Source: Synanceia verrucosa
Taxonomy: Eukaryota > Chordata > Actinopteri > Perciformes > Synanceiidae
Assembly: GCA_029721515.1 (NCBI GenBank)
Contig: CM056565.1
Coordinates: forward strand, 2,504,242-2,568,241
Direction of reading: 5' to 3'
DNA: 64,000 bases
Within the stretch, counting starts at the first letter, position 1, and each line of letters opens with the position of its first letter. Position numbers and translations under genes: made by a program. The notes below the pieces were generated by a model that was given only the letters and a program-made list of their open reading frames with translations, did no database searches and was not told the origin of the DNA. Positions 36,758 to 48,465 of the stretch are shown piece by piece.

Positions 36758-37689
36758 TCCACCAGCACTGCATGAAAACAACAGCCAGTTACTGTACAGC
36801 CTGTGAATTTTGCGTGTGAGGGTGGTTCGGTGGTGAACTGTTGTGCATGAAAGAATGGGTGCATATTTCTTTTTGGAAATTATTCATTATATTTGCAATA
36901 ACAATACTCATTAGCTTATATTGAAAAATGCACTTGTGATTCAAAGAATGATTGTTGGTCCAGACCCCCACAGATGCAGGATTTTACTGTCTTCATGGAG
37001 CTCATAGCTCTCCTTGCAGGAGCTTAGCTCCCATTGGCTCCCATATAATTCACACAATGATCATACTGATAGGCCGAGCATGAACAGGGAGTACAAGGGA
37101 TGGCTGAGCATACAGCCTTCAGGGACGCTGTTGTTGAGATGTTGACTGAGGATGCCAGAGCTGCACATGGGTATTATTAGTAGAAAGGGGTCCTGGGCCT
37201 TTTGTGTCTGTCTACAGCATCTCTCTGAACCTTTCACTGTTGGTTTGTGTAAAATAGTTGTGGAATTTCCACTTACTACACGACAAAACAACGAAGCAGC
37301 CATAATATTTCACATTTCTCTGCCACTTTGGTTGAACAGTCAGGCCAACTATTCAGTATGTGAGCTGAAAACATTGTTAACCAGCTGTGTCAAACTGTAC
37401 TGTTTCATAGAAGTCATTTAATGAGCAAGGAGTTTGTGAAGAACAAGGGCATTCTGATTAACTTGATGACTGGTTAAGGACATCTTTATTCAACGCTCTC
37501 AGGCTCTCACGTCTAATTGCCATGCTTATCTTTTGAGTTAAGCATCTTTCAAGAAGGTAACAGTGAAACGGGAGAGTTGACAAGCAAAAAAAATTCAAAA
37601 ACTTTCTACATCACAGAAGCTCTTGAGGCAGCTAAAAGCCACAGAAGGCACAGTGTTTCAGGCATTCACTGTAAAATATGAATTGGTAT

Positions 37690-38150
37690 TGTGATAATAA
37701 TACATTTTATTTATGAAACACCTTTCTAAAAACTCAAAGGCATTTTCACAGAATTGATAGGCAAAAACAGAGAGCTATAAAAAAGTAAAAATAATTAAAA
37801 TCATGTATTGAAAGCAATTTTGAAAAGGTGACTTTTTTGAGTGGATGTGTGGAGTGTTTTGAAGTTGGGGAGGTCAGTGGAGGTCTGAATGATGATGGGC
37901 AGAGAGTTCCAGAGGGTGGAGGCAGCAACAGAGAAGCCTCTGTCTCTCCAGGTCCGGTGGCGGAGCAGGTCAGTGAGGTAGGAGGTGGTCTGGTGATGGA
38001 GAGCTTTGTGGGTCAGGAAGGGGATCTTGAAGTGGATGCATTGGACTAGAAAGCATATTTTTCTCATCAAATGTTTCTCGAAGCAGATCGTGCAATGTGA
38101 AAGGGGCTTATATAATAAATAGCGGCCTCCTTGGTTTGTTTGACCCAACA
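37690..38150 (-). pseudogene. L2-like LINE reverse-transcriptase C-terminus
   Basis: The minus-strand frame 38148-37801 ends in HRTWRDRGFSVAASTLWNSL, then FKTLHTSTQKSHLF and a stop. The 'GDRAFSVAAPxLWNSLP...FKxxLKTxLF' pattern is the usual end of L2/Rex1-type fish LINE polymerases. About 110 bases of 3' UTR follow to near 37690. It is 5'-truncated and antisense to the IgLON gene. Confidence 0.75.
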
Positions 38151-38740
38151 GACAACCTGATTTGCCTGTGAAGACTAGAAATAAATGAAAAAGAGAAAGG
38201 AATAATGTTCAGAGCTTTGGCACACACAGAAACTTATGTTGGTTGGGTACAGACCTACCTGTGTTCAGGTCAATATATCAAGTCTATGCAAAAGTACCTT
38301 AAACTTGTCTTCTTTCTAATAACCAACAGGTTGTCAACTCTTCAAAATGTCAAACTTGAGGCTTCAGTCTGTGATAGACCAGTGAAATGTGGCAAACACT
38401 GATGGTGGCTGGACATTCCCATCGCAGTTACATGACTCTTCCAACCAAGCCAGAGGGGCAAGCCAACCGTAGTTCAGCATAAGCAGATACTGTATAATAC
38501 ACTCCTGATCAAAATTTTAAGACCAGTTGAAAAATTGCAAGAATTTACATTTTGCACTGTTGGATCTTAAGAAGGTTCTAAGTAGTGCTTTAAAATGGAA
38601 AAAGAAGAAATTAAACTGAAACAGGCTGTTCATCAGCTGATTAAAAGTTTAAGACCACACCCTTTAAAAGCCTAAATCTTCAAAAAATGTGGATTCGCTG
38701 TCATTTTCTGTCAGGTGTCCACACTGTCATGACCTCCTGA

Positions 38741-39690
38741 TGGCAAAGGCAAAAAAAAGTTTTCTGTCTCTGAATGTGGTCAGATTGTTGATCTGCATCA
38801 ACAAGGCCTCTTGCAGCGTACCATTGCTGCTGAGGTTGGACACAGTAAGACAGTCATTTTAAACTTATTAAAAAATCCTGAGGGTTATGGAACAAAAAAG
38901 TCAAGTGGTAGACCCAAAACAATTTCACCAGCCCTGAGCCGGAGGATCCGATTGGCTGTCCGTCAAGGACAATCCTCGGCCCAAATTAAGCTTGTCACTG
39001 GTGCCAGCTGCAGTCCATAACCATCAGATTGCATCTATGAGAGAAGAGTTTTAAGAAGAAAAAACGTCTTCAAAGGCCTAGTATCCTTCAACGACACAAA
39101 ATTGCCTGTTTGGAGTTGCATGGGAGCACCAAACATGGGACACTGAAAGGTGGAAGAAAGTTTTATTCTCTGATGATAAAAAATTGAACCTTGAGGGTTC
39201 TGTTGGCAGGGCGACACAGTGTACCCTGCCTTTCACCCTAAGACAGCTGGGATAGGATCCAGCCACCCCCCCGACCCTATGAGAGGATAAGAGGGAGAAA
39301 ATGGATAGATGGATGGTTCTGATGGTTTCCAACATTACTGGCATGACAAGGACATCCCACCTGAGATGTTTTCTACACGGCATAGTGGAGGGGTGCCATC
39401 ATGACCTGGAGGATTTTTTCCTTCAATGGAACAATGGAGCTTCAGGTTGTCCAGAGGCATCAAATGGCAGCTGGCTATGTGGAGATGCTGTAGGGGGCTG
39501 AAGGCCATCGTCTGTGTGCGAATGACTGGGTTTTTCAACAGGACAACGCTGCAGTTCACAATCCCGCCTGAAAAAAGACTTCTTCCAGAGAATAACTCTT
39601 TTGAACCATCTTGCATGTTCCCCTGATCTAAATCCAACTGAGAACATTTGGGGTTGGATGGCAAGTTTACAAAAATGAACACCAGTTCCA
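38741..39690 (+). pseudogene. Tc1-like transposase remnant
   Basis: The N-terminal paired-like helix-turn-helix is readable: SECGQIVDLHQQGLLQRTI, GHSKTVILNLLKNP, GRPKTISPALSRRIR. Later segments show the DDE fold: a QQDNAAVHNPA-like piece near 39540 and LACSPDLNPTENIWGWM near 39610-39660, carrying the last acidic residues. The frame shifts near the start, after GASCSP and several more times, and a SINE fragment interrupts it. Tc1 transposases are about 340 residues. This copy cannot make one. Confidence 0.8.
39207..39317 (+). mobile_element. 5'-truncated SINE inside the Tc1 transposase
   Basis: Only the last roughly 105 bases of the ATGGATGG-tailed SINE (GTGTACCCTGCCTTTCACCC to GATAGATGGAT) are present. 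Flanks GGTTCTGTTGG (about 39197-39207) and GGTTCTGATGG (about 39315-39325) are an 11-base duplication with one mismatch. They sit where a Tc1 transposase reads on without a gap. This marks target-primed insertion of a truncated copy. Confidence 0.75.
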
Positions 39691-40445
39691 GACAGTGGAT
39701 GCCCTACGTGAAACACAGCATCAAGCATGCCCTAACAAATTTTTGAGGTGAGTATGATACAGGTACTCATCACTGAGTCCTTTGAAATTTTTATTTCTAT
39801 TTTAGGGGGTTTTGGGTTTTTTTGAGATGCAGTCTTAAAGGAGAACTTCGGCCGATTTCAACATGCAGCTGTATTGTTCAAGCTACCCTAGACTTGTCAG
39901 TACCCAAAATGTGTCAATTTTTTGTCTGACCCTGACAGCGTTCTTGAGCGGCACGATAGCCTGGACAGCTAACCCACGGGGGCGTTATTTTCATTATGCG
40001 TTTTAAACATCTTAACATACTCCAAATATCACCCCAAAATATATGCAACATCAGCAGACACCTAACAACAGAGCACCGTAGCGTGTATGGTTCAAAATGA
40101 GTAGAAAAGTGGTTAAATTAGTGTGTTTGTGCAAGCAGTCACATACCGGTTTGTTTACATGAGACTACGAGGCAAGAACTCTTTCTGTGGAACTTAAAGG
40201 TGGAGTAGGAGATCTTTTTCTGGAGCATTTTTTACCATATAACTTGAAAACCTCTTCACACCCGCATTGTAACCAGTAAAATAAAAGGTTTGTCACCAAA
40301 ACTAAATATTTTAGTCCACTCTAAAGCGCAAAAATCATGTTTGAAATGATTGGATCCTGACACATCCATCAAACTTCACACCGCTTCTCCCTCCCCCTCT
40401 CCATGTGCACTCCTTCCTGAACAAATAGACCCCTCTATAGCTACC

Positions 40446-41138
40446 TGTTAGAACGTGGCAAAAATCACTGAACCCAAATGCACAACTCACATGACAGGCA
40501 GTAGGAAATAAAGGGAAATTTATTACAGAAAATCATGATTTAACAAGAATAGCAAAACAACTCAGGCACTGCTGCAAAAATAACCAATGACGGGATCAAC
40601 GGAGGTAATCATTTTCTCACGCATGGATAAAACAGGGAGAGAAACCATACAGCTGTACATAAACGTAACTAAGGCTCCAAGCAAAGAAACTAAACAAACT
40701 AATGCGCTCACTCAGTGAGGGTAAAAGGTTCTAAGCAGGGAAACAAAAATAAGACACTCACCAACGGTGAGGAAGGTTTAACTAAGGACTGGGTATCAAT
40801 AACAAGTAACCAACACCGACAAAACTTAACTAGACCTGACAGACTCAACACAGTGACAGAAACTAACACGAAACAACCTTACAGGGAAAGACGATCTGAC
40901 TGGTAGCTTGGAAGTATCACAAGACGTACTGGCACAGGGGAGACGCAGACATAAATACACGAGGTAATGGGGAACAGCTGGAAACAATCAGGGCAGGGCT
41001 GACAATCACCAGACGCGGGAAACACAGGGCAGGAAGAGTGAAGTTGAAACACAAGGGAAGACAATTAATTACAAAATAAAACAGGAAATGACAAGAGCAC
41101 ATGACAAGACTGAACTAAAAAACGTGACCGACGTAACA
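40446..41138 (-). mobile_element. Solo LTR
   Basis: The 693-bp segment has TG...CA termini (TGTTAGAACG...CGACGTAACA) and an exact 5-bp duplication CTACC on each side (40441-40445 and 41139-41143). Read on the minus strand it has a TATTTATG promoter-like motif early and TAATAAATTT near the end, the order expected of an LTR. No internal retroelement sequence or second LTR is present, so it is a solo LTR left by recombination. Gypsy is likely from the 5-bp duplication, but the family is not proven. Confidence 0.7.
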
Positions 41139-41273
41139 CTACCTCAGTACTAATAGCGCTGGGCCACAAGCCCCATGCCCCGAAACCATTTGTGTTCACA
41201 CTGTCGGACTACTAGCTTCTCCAGGTTATGCCCCCGTTAGCGAAAACGTTATGACAGAACACATTTCCATTAG

Positions 41274-41400
41274 GGCTGGGTTAAAAATTGATTAATCGAT
41301 CTGCATTTAAATGGTTGATAATCGATTCATAAAATCCAAAGATCGATCTTTTAACTTGCACATTTTTTTTTCATTGGACGTGCAGAGAAGCAGCCTGTAG
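41274..41400. repeat. hAT-like terminal fragment
   Basis: TTAGGGCTGGGTTAAAAATT followed by GATTAATCGAT and GATAATCGATTCAT repeats is the typical start of a fish hAT element. No matching right end was found before 41735, so it is truncated. Confidence 0.5.
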
Positions 41401-43479
41401 TTTGAACCCGCCTGCCAGTCTCGCGTGAGGGCATCAATTGCCATGCATACGTCTAGTTTGCATAGCTAGTCTGCCGAAACCAAAGAAGAAGAAGAAGTCT
41501 CGCGTGATCAGCGTTTAGTGCTGCTTTCCACTGCTTTAAACCTTGGCTTGGAGTATGTTAAGACGTTTAAAAGACATAATGAAAATAACGCCCCCATGGG
41601 TTAGCTGTCCAGGCTACCGCACCGCTCAAGGAGTGATGTCAGGGTTGGACCAAAAATTGACAGGTTTTGGGGACTGACAAGTCTAGGGTAGCTTGATCAG
41701 TACAACTGCTTGTAGAAATCGGCTGAAGTTCTCCTTTAAACTTTTGATCAGCTATGAACAGCCTATTTCAGTTTAATGGTTGTTTGCAATAAATTGCTTC
41801 CTCAAATTCGTCTCAGAGGGTCATTGAAGTCATGATATCACAGTGTGATTTCCATAGGACTGCTCAGCTCAGTTATCTTTGGCTGAAAATCTCTTTATAA
41901 TGAATTTTCTGTTGTATGTTTATGATAATCCTTTATTTGTCCCACTAACTGATAAATTTACATTATAACAGACTAATAACTAATACTTTTAGAGTGACAA
42001 TTAGTTTCCACAACACGCAGAAAAATATGGAAAGCTATCATAAATAGTGAAAGTGTGCCCAGTGTGTTGAATATCACAGGCTACTGGGGACATGCAGTAA
42101 GTGTCTTTGTATCCTCTTGAGGAAAAGACAGCCAGAGGATTTGTTGTTGCTCCATAACTGCTCCTTCATGTTTCATTATCTAAATATTTTCTGAGCAGGA
42201 GCCTGATATTATTTGGAATAATTTGGGATCCACCAGAGGCTTAGCGCTCACCTTTTGTTCTCTTCACTCTACCTGTATTTAAATATGGATGAGGCATCTG
42301 TCTTTGCAGAGAATCATTCGTTCTCCCCATGCTTCACCAAGGTGCAGCTTGCACTTCTTTACACTGGAACCATTTATCAGTTGGGATGTGTAATTCAGGC
42401 AGGCGAGTGTGCATCTGGAACCCCGGTGAGAATTATTTATCATCATCAGGAATGTGGTTGGTGTTTTCATATGAGAGATACCTGATTCCCATACTCAAGG
42501 TCAAGTGTCAGCTTCACGCAAAGTGATGTGTTTCAATGAGATGTGCTGTTACAGTTCTATTCCCAACATAGGTGTGTCACATAAAACGTGTTCACACAGT
42601 GTTCATAAGGGAAATTACATGAACAAATTAGACCAAATCCAAAGAAAATGTGTTCATTTAACATAGCTGTGCCATGTGTGGGTGATCGCTCACTACAGAG
42701 TTGTGGAACAGAGCATTTCCCCACTCTGCTTGTTTGTAGCAGTCATGTTAAACCAAGCAAGTTCCTCATTATTATGAGCTTTTCTTGAGTGTTTGTTCGG
42801 GCATTCACTATGTGTATATATTAGGATTGAAGATATAAATGGAAGCTTCACACCAGACCAAAACACACAGCCGGTTGGAGAAAATAATGAGCTGCAGGGG
42901 TTTCCACAGGAAATTGGCTGGGCGGTGTGTGCATCTGACTACTGATGACACATTTCAGTAGTCCACTTAAACGATCAATTAGATCTATTTGGGGTATCAG
43001 AGACTGCAGCTGTAAAAGCCCAGCTGGTTATTTGTTCATATAATTTGTATCAATGATTAGAGTTTTAACAGTATCCTTATGCAATACCCTCCCCAATCAG
43101 TCCATTGGGACTTTTGCTGGTGGAGTTTTGTAATGTTGTTTACAAAAGGAATTAAACATCATTGGTACAACTGAAAAAGAAGTCACCTTTGAAACTGATC
43201 TGACATCTCCTCTCAGGGCTTCCCTCAGATGAATTATTTAGTTCTTTAATAGATCCATCAGTGTTCACTGACACTGTCTCCATGGGCTGTAGCAGCTGTG
43301 CTGTTCAGCCACTTAGAGCTGCTGCTTGCACAGTCAGATTCCAGAAAAGACCACTGACTACAGTCTTATACACTGTGACCACTGACAGGTGAAGTGAATA
43401 ATACTGATCATCTCTTCATCATGGCTCCTGGATATATAAGTCATCGAATGAACATTTAGTACTCAGAGTTGATGTTAGA

Positions 43480-44356
43480 AGCAGGGAAAATGTTCCAGCA
43501 TCAGGATTTCTCTCCCCCGCTCCTACAAAGCCACATCCCTTCAAACTTGAACATCTGACAGTAGGATTCAGCAAGGGCAGGAGAGCAGATATTCTACATC
43601 ACCACAGTTCTAAAATGTCCCATTCAAAACCAAGGCAGACACTGACGACTATGGCTGTGTAATATGGTCAAAATGTCATATCCTATAACCTCATCAATAC
43701 AGTGGCACCCACGGAGAAGTTCATGTTCGTATTGGGCTAATACGTGCTACAATAGTAGCTAAGTTGGCAAAATTACATATTTCACGAAAATAATAACTCC
43801 TCCTGAAGCTAAATAAATAATTCCCTATCTAACAGAATGGAAGCAGACACTTCTACATCACTTTTCAGTCCCTTCAGATGTCTCAGTGTCTCCACAGATG
43901 TTCCTCTTAGCTTTATCCAGAGTTTTGTCTTTCAGTCTTTTCTTTCTCCCTCTTTCTTCTCTTTGTCTGTTTAGCAGGGTGAGTCATCAGAAGTAACACT
44001 GGAAGTGGTATTTTTGGCTGCATTTTCTCTAACATTGTTCCCTACAGAACAGATTCTCCTGCTAACTGTGTATTTCTGCAGAGGAGTGTGCTGGATATTT
44101 CCAGAAACAGTGGGGAGGAGGGAGGGACAGAGGGGGCATGAGCAGGGCGAGACATGAAAGCATCTGATTGGTTCTTCCACTCGCACTGGGTGTCAGTTGA
44201 TTGGTAGTTGATTGGAGTTTTTACAGTCCTGCAGCTGCCACAGAGGTCTGATTATTGTCTCAATACATACTGTGTTGAATGTTCTCAGGATGGAAGGATA
44301 ATTTCACCCAGTGTAACAAAAATGTTTCTGAACAGAATGACAGAATATAGCTTTAA
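43480..44356. mobile_element. TTAA repeat, family C copy 1
   Basis: It aligns with 60092-61368 in several blocks. The strongest is about 43850-44345, which is nearly identical to about 60870-61355. The right end is CTTTAA (TTAA at 44353-44356). The left end is diverged and its limit approximate. Both copies carry TGAGTCA (43980-43986 here), a perfect AP-1 core. The same 53-residue minus-strand frame exists in both copies, but no coding signature was seen. Confidence 0.65.
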
Positions 44357-44875
44357 GCAGCTTCCATTTCTTAAGGCTGTATTAATGACCAGTGAGTTGC
44401 TCATAGTCATATTTTGAGCCTGCAACCCATCCAGAAAGTTATCAGGCTGAACTGTTGCAACAGTCCAGCACTTCTCTGTGAATCTTTGGCCATGCATGTA
44501 CAAAGTATTTATCTGGCCAACGCCATAGCTCCTGCAAAAGAAATGTTTGAATACCATGCTACTTCTGCCTTAGTCTGACTCACTGCATGGTATTCATTTA
44601 AATGGTCATCGTGCGTTCAACCTGTAGCTGTGGGAAACATGCCATGCAACTGCTAATCCAAGGCTGTACAAACCAGCCATGAGGGAACAAAAGTTATTGT
44701 TGCATGGTTAAAATGGGTCACAACAGGGACACAACCCTGTGCTATTCACTGCATCGCTTGATTTGGTGTGAAAGCAGCCAAATTCCCTGTGTACATGACA
44801 ACGAATGTGGGAGGAAATGGCAATGTGTCATTGCGTTTGCACCTTGTGTGTGTGAGAACGGTGTCCGGGGTGCCT

Positions 44876-44905
44876 CCATCCATCCATCCATCCATCCATC
44901 CATCC
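44876..44905. repeat. (CATC)n microsatellite
   Basis: About seven CATC units flanked on both sides by the short direct repeat CCGGGGTGCCT. It is probably not a SINE tail, since no SINE body adjoins it. Confidence 0.8.
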
Positions 44906-45829
44906 GGGGTGCCTGAAAACACAAAGTGTTGTTGTAACACTGCTGTTTCACGACAAACCTATGCTGCCAACGACTGGCCTGGCAATCCCACACCAGTGTT
45001 TTTAGTAATTTACATGGATCCGTGTAAAAGTGCATCCTTTTCACACATCACACATCACTGTGTAAACACAGAGCACTTTTGAAAACACAAAAGAAAGAAC
45101 TTTCAGGCAACAACGTTGTTGTGATAATGTTGCTTAAATCTGCATTATCTTCATGAGAACACTGTCGCTGCAGCCAGTGCTTAGCACACTGTGGTTGGTT
45201 TCAAGAAATACGAACAAGCCAGACATTTCTCCTCCCTGCTTTGGTTAACCTTTTTGCTGTAAGATTTCCTTTATAAATGTAATTCTTTTACACATACACA
45301 TATTACACTTATTTTTTCCTTTAGTGCTGGACTCTGCCATTTGCTTAACGATACGTCTACCTACGCACACTGACATATGTTTCACATTCACATATTTATT
45401 CATGAAATGTCTTCACATCGCGCTCTACAATCTCCACATATCACCTACTATATAGCAGTTTCCTGGTATGTACTCTACTTCTGTCTTTTATATTCTGTAT
45501 TTGGCATATTTACATTGTCACTTTATTATTGCATATTGGGTCGCTGGTTTCTATTGAGGTGTCATATTTTGAGGTTCATATTTATTATGGCATAGCAATA
45601 AAATCTGAGCTTGTGCAAAACAGCTGAGCAAGAATATTAAAAGACCTGCACCCACCTTCAAGGATGTAATTTTCAAAATGATACAAGGCTGTCAGTTACA
45701 GATGCTACAACTAAAAAGAGCAGGGGCAGTTATCCATTATTAATCCATGGAGAAAGCATGAAAAGCTGCACATCAATTTGTGTTTTTACCAGATGAGTCT
45801 ACAAATGGATGTTTAGCTAGCGTTAGTTA

Positions 45830-46012
45830 TAGTGATGGACAAATGAAGCTTCATGAGGTACTTGTGGTGCTTTTTGACTCCTCTAGATGGCGCTCTTGGT
45901 TTTAAGAAAAAGGCTACTGTGATGGAAAATAACTAAATTCACAAATTACCTAAAAACCAAGAGTCAACAAAATATCACAAGTGCTTCATGAAGCTTCAGT
46001 TGTCCGTCACTA
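45830..46012. mobile_element. Palindromic hAT MITE, family B copy 2
   Basis: TAGTGATGGACAAATGAAGC on the left is mirrored by AAGCTTCAGTTGTCCGTCACTA on the right. Inner arms CTCTAGATGGCGCTCTTGGT and ACCAAGAGTC also pair, though the right arm is shortened. Flanks GTTAGTTA and GTCAGTTA form an 8-bp duplication with one mismatch. The whole element can fold as a hairpin. Confidence 0.8.
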
Positions 46013-46953
46013 GTCAGTTACCCAGTCAGTAGGGTAAGACTGACCTTGCACACTGTTTACTTGACTGATATTTTTTTTCATAAATGTAACCGTTTTATTC
46101 ACGCACACAGAGCCAGGAGCACCTACAGCTACTTAACCCCAGGTTGCACTGGGCTATGGCTACCCATCAGACAGCGCTGCACTGCTGCTACATAGAGTTT
46201 GCTTTCATCATGGCCACTTCATTTTATTATAATAATAGTTGATCATCAATCTTTAGCCAGGGATGCTCTGGTATGAAGTGCACTAATTACTGTAAGCGCC
46301 CCGCACCTGAACAGGATATTCGTTATGGCCTATCCATGACTCGCTCACTCCCTTTCAGGCCAGTCACTGGGGACGCCACCCACAGACTCTTAACAAGGCT
46401 GTACTCTGACTGCTGTTTGTTCCATACACACAAACAACAGTGAGAGACTTCCTCTCCTTTTCAGGAGAGAACTCCAACACAGCAAGAGCACAAATTGTGC
46501 AGAAAAAACTGCCTTAAAGCAGGAGTGAAGATCCCATAATAACAGTGAAGCAGTTCTTTTTCTTGCTGTAATCATTTCTCCTGTTCATACTGACCATTAG
46601 GAGACATTGTCCACACACTCTAAAGTCTCCTTTGTTTGGTAGGGATGCTAATTTTGTTCTCTGACCAATAGCCAACCATCATTAGCTGATCATTAACTGT
46701 TAACTCTCAAGATAAGTGCCTTGCACTCAAGGGTGCAGTGCTAGTTTGTGTGTCTAACACAAAGGTAGCCACCCAGCTACATCTATAAGCTGATGCACAA
46801 ATAGTTTGAATCCATCATTAATTGGCAGGTGCAGTGGAATGCAAACCAGCCAACATTCAACATCCACAAAGTTCACCAGCCCAGGTAGTTTAGCTGTGAG
46901 GTTGTCAGTTGGATGTCTGTCTTTGAGTTTGTGTATCTGTAGTGTAACGTTGG

Positions 46954-47117
46954 TAGTGATGGACAAATGAAAGGACATGCAATATTTTTTGACTCCTCTT
47001 TATGGCGCTCTTGGTTTAAAGAAAAAGGTGTGATGGAAATTTACTAAAAACCAAGAGCGCCATCTAGAGGAGTCAAAAAGCACCACAGTGCTTCATGAAG
47101 CTTCATTTGTCCATCAC
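46954..47117. mobile_element. Palindromic hAT MITE, family B copy 3
   Basis: Left arm TAGTGATGGACAAATGAA..TGACTCCTC..TGGCGCTCTTGGTTT; right arm AAACCAAGAGCGCCATCTAG..GAAGCTTCATTTGTCCATCAC. Flanks AACGTTGG (46946-46953) and AACGCTGG (47118-47125) are an 8-bp duplication with one change. The loop is only about 30 bases. The hairpin arms are the longest of the four copies. Confidence 0.8.
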
Positions 47118-47820
47118 AACGCTGGAGTGTCTGGTTAAAGACCAACTTTAACCCTTTAATAGTGTGGTCAGGTCATGAAAGTTAATTATAAGGCTTTTAG
47201 TCATCTAAAGAGCCTGTTCAGTTGTTCAGTTAGCTCTACCCTCTCTTTTTCAAACTCCACAGTAGAAACTGAAGGTTTCCACTACTGGAATATCAGCTAT
47301 GGGCTCACAAATCACTGTCTGAACCTCTTTAGTCTAATGGAGTAGACCGGAGAGGCCCTACTGAAAAACAGACTGGTTCAATAATGGCCAATTACTCTTT
47401 TCTGGACTGGAAAACAAATTCAACAGAATTCTTTCCTGTCATGCAACAGTGTGGGAACGACAAATGTTTGAAACTTTCATTCTTCTTCTTTTGGGGCCAT
47501 AAATATTTTAAATGTAAATAATACATTTGATGTATTAAATCTAGTTTTTATCTGGAAAAAAAAATAAAAGAAAATAAAAAGTGCTGATCCAGACCTCTCT
47601 AATGAACACCTTCATTTAGAGGGAGCAACTAGCAAAGCTTGCTAAAGAAAACTGAATACACTTTGAAAACAAATCAGGCTGAAATTAATTATACATAGGT
47701 CTAGCACTGGTACAAAGGAAATATCTTGTACATCACCAATTGAAGTATTGAGCTCTTGATGAAATAGATAGCATGGCCAGCAAAGTGTGTTTAAGTATGT
47801 ATTTGAGAATCATAAGCACT

Positions 47821-47843
47821 GTGTGTGTGTGTGTGTGTGTGTG
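47821..47843. repeat. (GT)n microsatellite
   Basis: About 22 bases of GT repeat ending GCGCG. Confidence 0.85.
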
Positions 47844-48094
47844 CGCGTTCATGAATGTTGAACCCCTGAAGCTAATGTCATTTATATTTAGGTATATAAA
47901 TAAATCGAGGTAACTTTGGTGCAACCTCACATTCTGTGTTCACACCACTCACATATGGACTGCTATCACAACCTCTGTGTGACCTATGTGAGATTTTTGT
48001 GTTGCCATGGTGACTGGGGCACAGTGAGGAGTGGAGGGGGAAGGGCTGACAATAATGTAAGATAAGTAAGACAGTTGATTTAATGCTTTCATTT

Positions 48095-48465
48095 TATTTA
48101 CCTCGGAAGTCGGAAGTCAGAGCTGAGAATGACGTTACACCTGAGTTGATGGCGTTCATGTTAAAAAGTCAGAAATCCAAGATGGACACAAATTTGTTGT
48201 GCTTGCAGCAATATGATGTCCACCTCAATCACAGTGAAGAAGAACAAAGATGCAGAGGGTGTGTTTGTTCTCCAGGGTATTTCTGTGTGGGACTGTTCTG
48301 TAGCTAACCCACGACGCTAACCCACTGTGCTAACCCATGGCGCTGCCATCTTGGACGTCGGGACGAGGGTTGTCCAACTTTCCAAATTGGAAATATGACT
48401 TTGGGGCGTTCTGACTCAGAAGTCGGAAATTCCCCTTGAGAGTACAAATAGAACACACCGTACTG
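48095..48465. repeat. Dispersed repeat with TCGGAAGTCGGAAGTC start
   Basis: The ACCTCGGAAGTCGGAAGTC start and a mirrored GACTCAGAAGTCGGAAATTCC segment near 48412-48432 recall a common fish DNA repeat. A CTAACCCAC unit recurs imperfectly (48304-48340). No target duplication was found. Confidence 0.4.

Larger units (their letters stand above)
39839..41735. mobile_element. TTAA element with long terminal inverted repeats
   Basis: TTAA at 39835-39838 and 41736-41739. Inside them AGGAGAACTTCGGCCGATTT is mirrored by AAATCGGCTGAAGTTCTCCT. The inverted arms extend about 190 bases (to roughly 40025 on the left and 41548 on the right) and include CTACCCTAGACTTGTCAGT. Long arms with a TTAA target suggest piggyBac or Kolobok. 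Within it are AGGTGGAGTAGGAGAT next to another TTAA (40194), probably the left end of a further element, a solo LTR and a hAT-like fragment (41274 on). No transposase seen. Confidence 0.8.
38500..41787 (+). mobile_element. Tc1/mariner transposon, inactive and multiply interrupted
   Basis: The left end CACTCCTGATCAAAATTTTA follows TA (38498-38499). An inner inverted-repeat block containing GGCTGTTCATCAGCTGATTA (38624-38643) pairs with TGATCAGCTATGAACAGCC at about 41745-41763. The outer right end is lost after TTTCAGTTTAATGG. A decayed transposase lies between. Two later insertions sit inside: a SINE fragment (39207-39317) and a TTAA element (39839-41735) that itself holds a solo LTR. Confidence 0.8.

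Noticed and set aside
44876..44905. SINE tail at the (CATC)n run
   Set aside because: No SINE body adjoins it on either side; it reads as a simple tandem repeat between short direct repeats.
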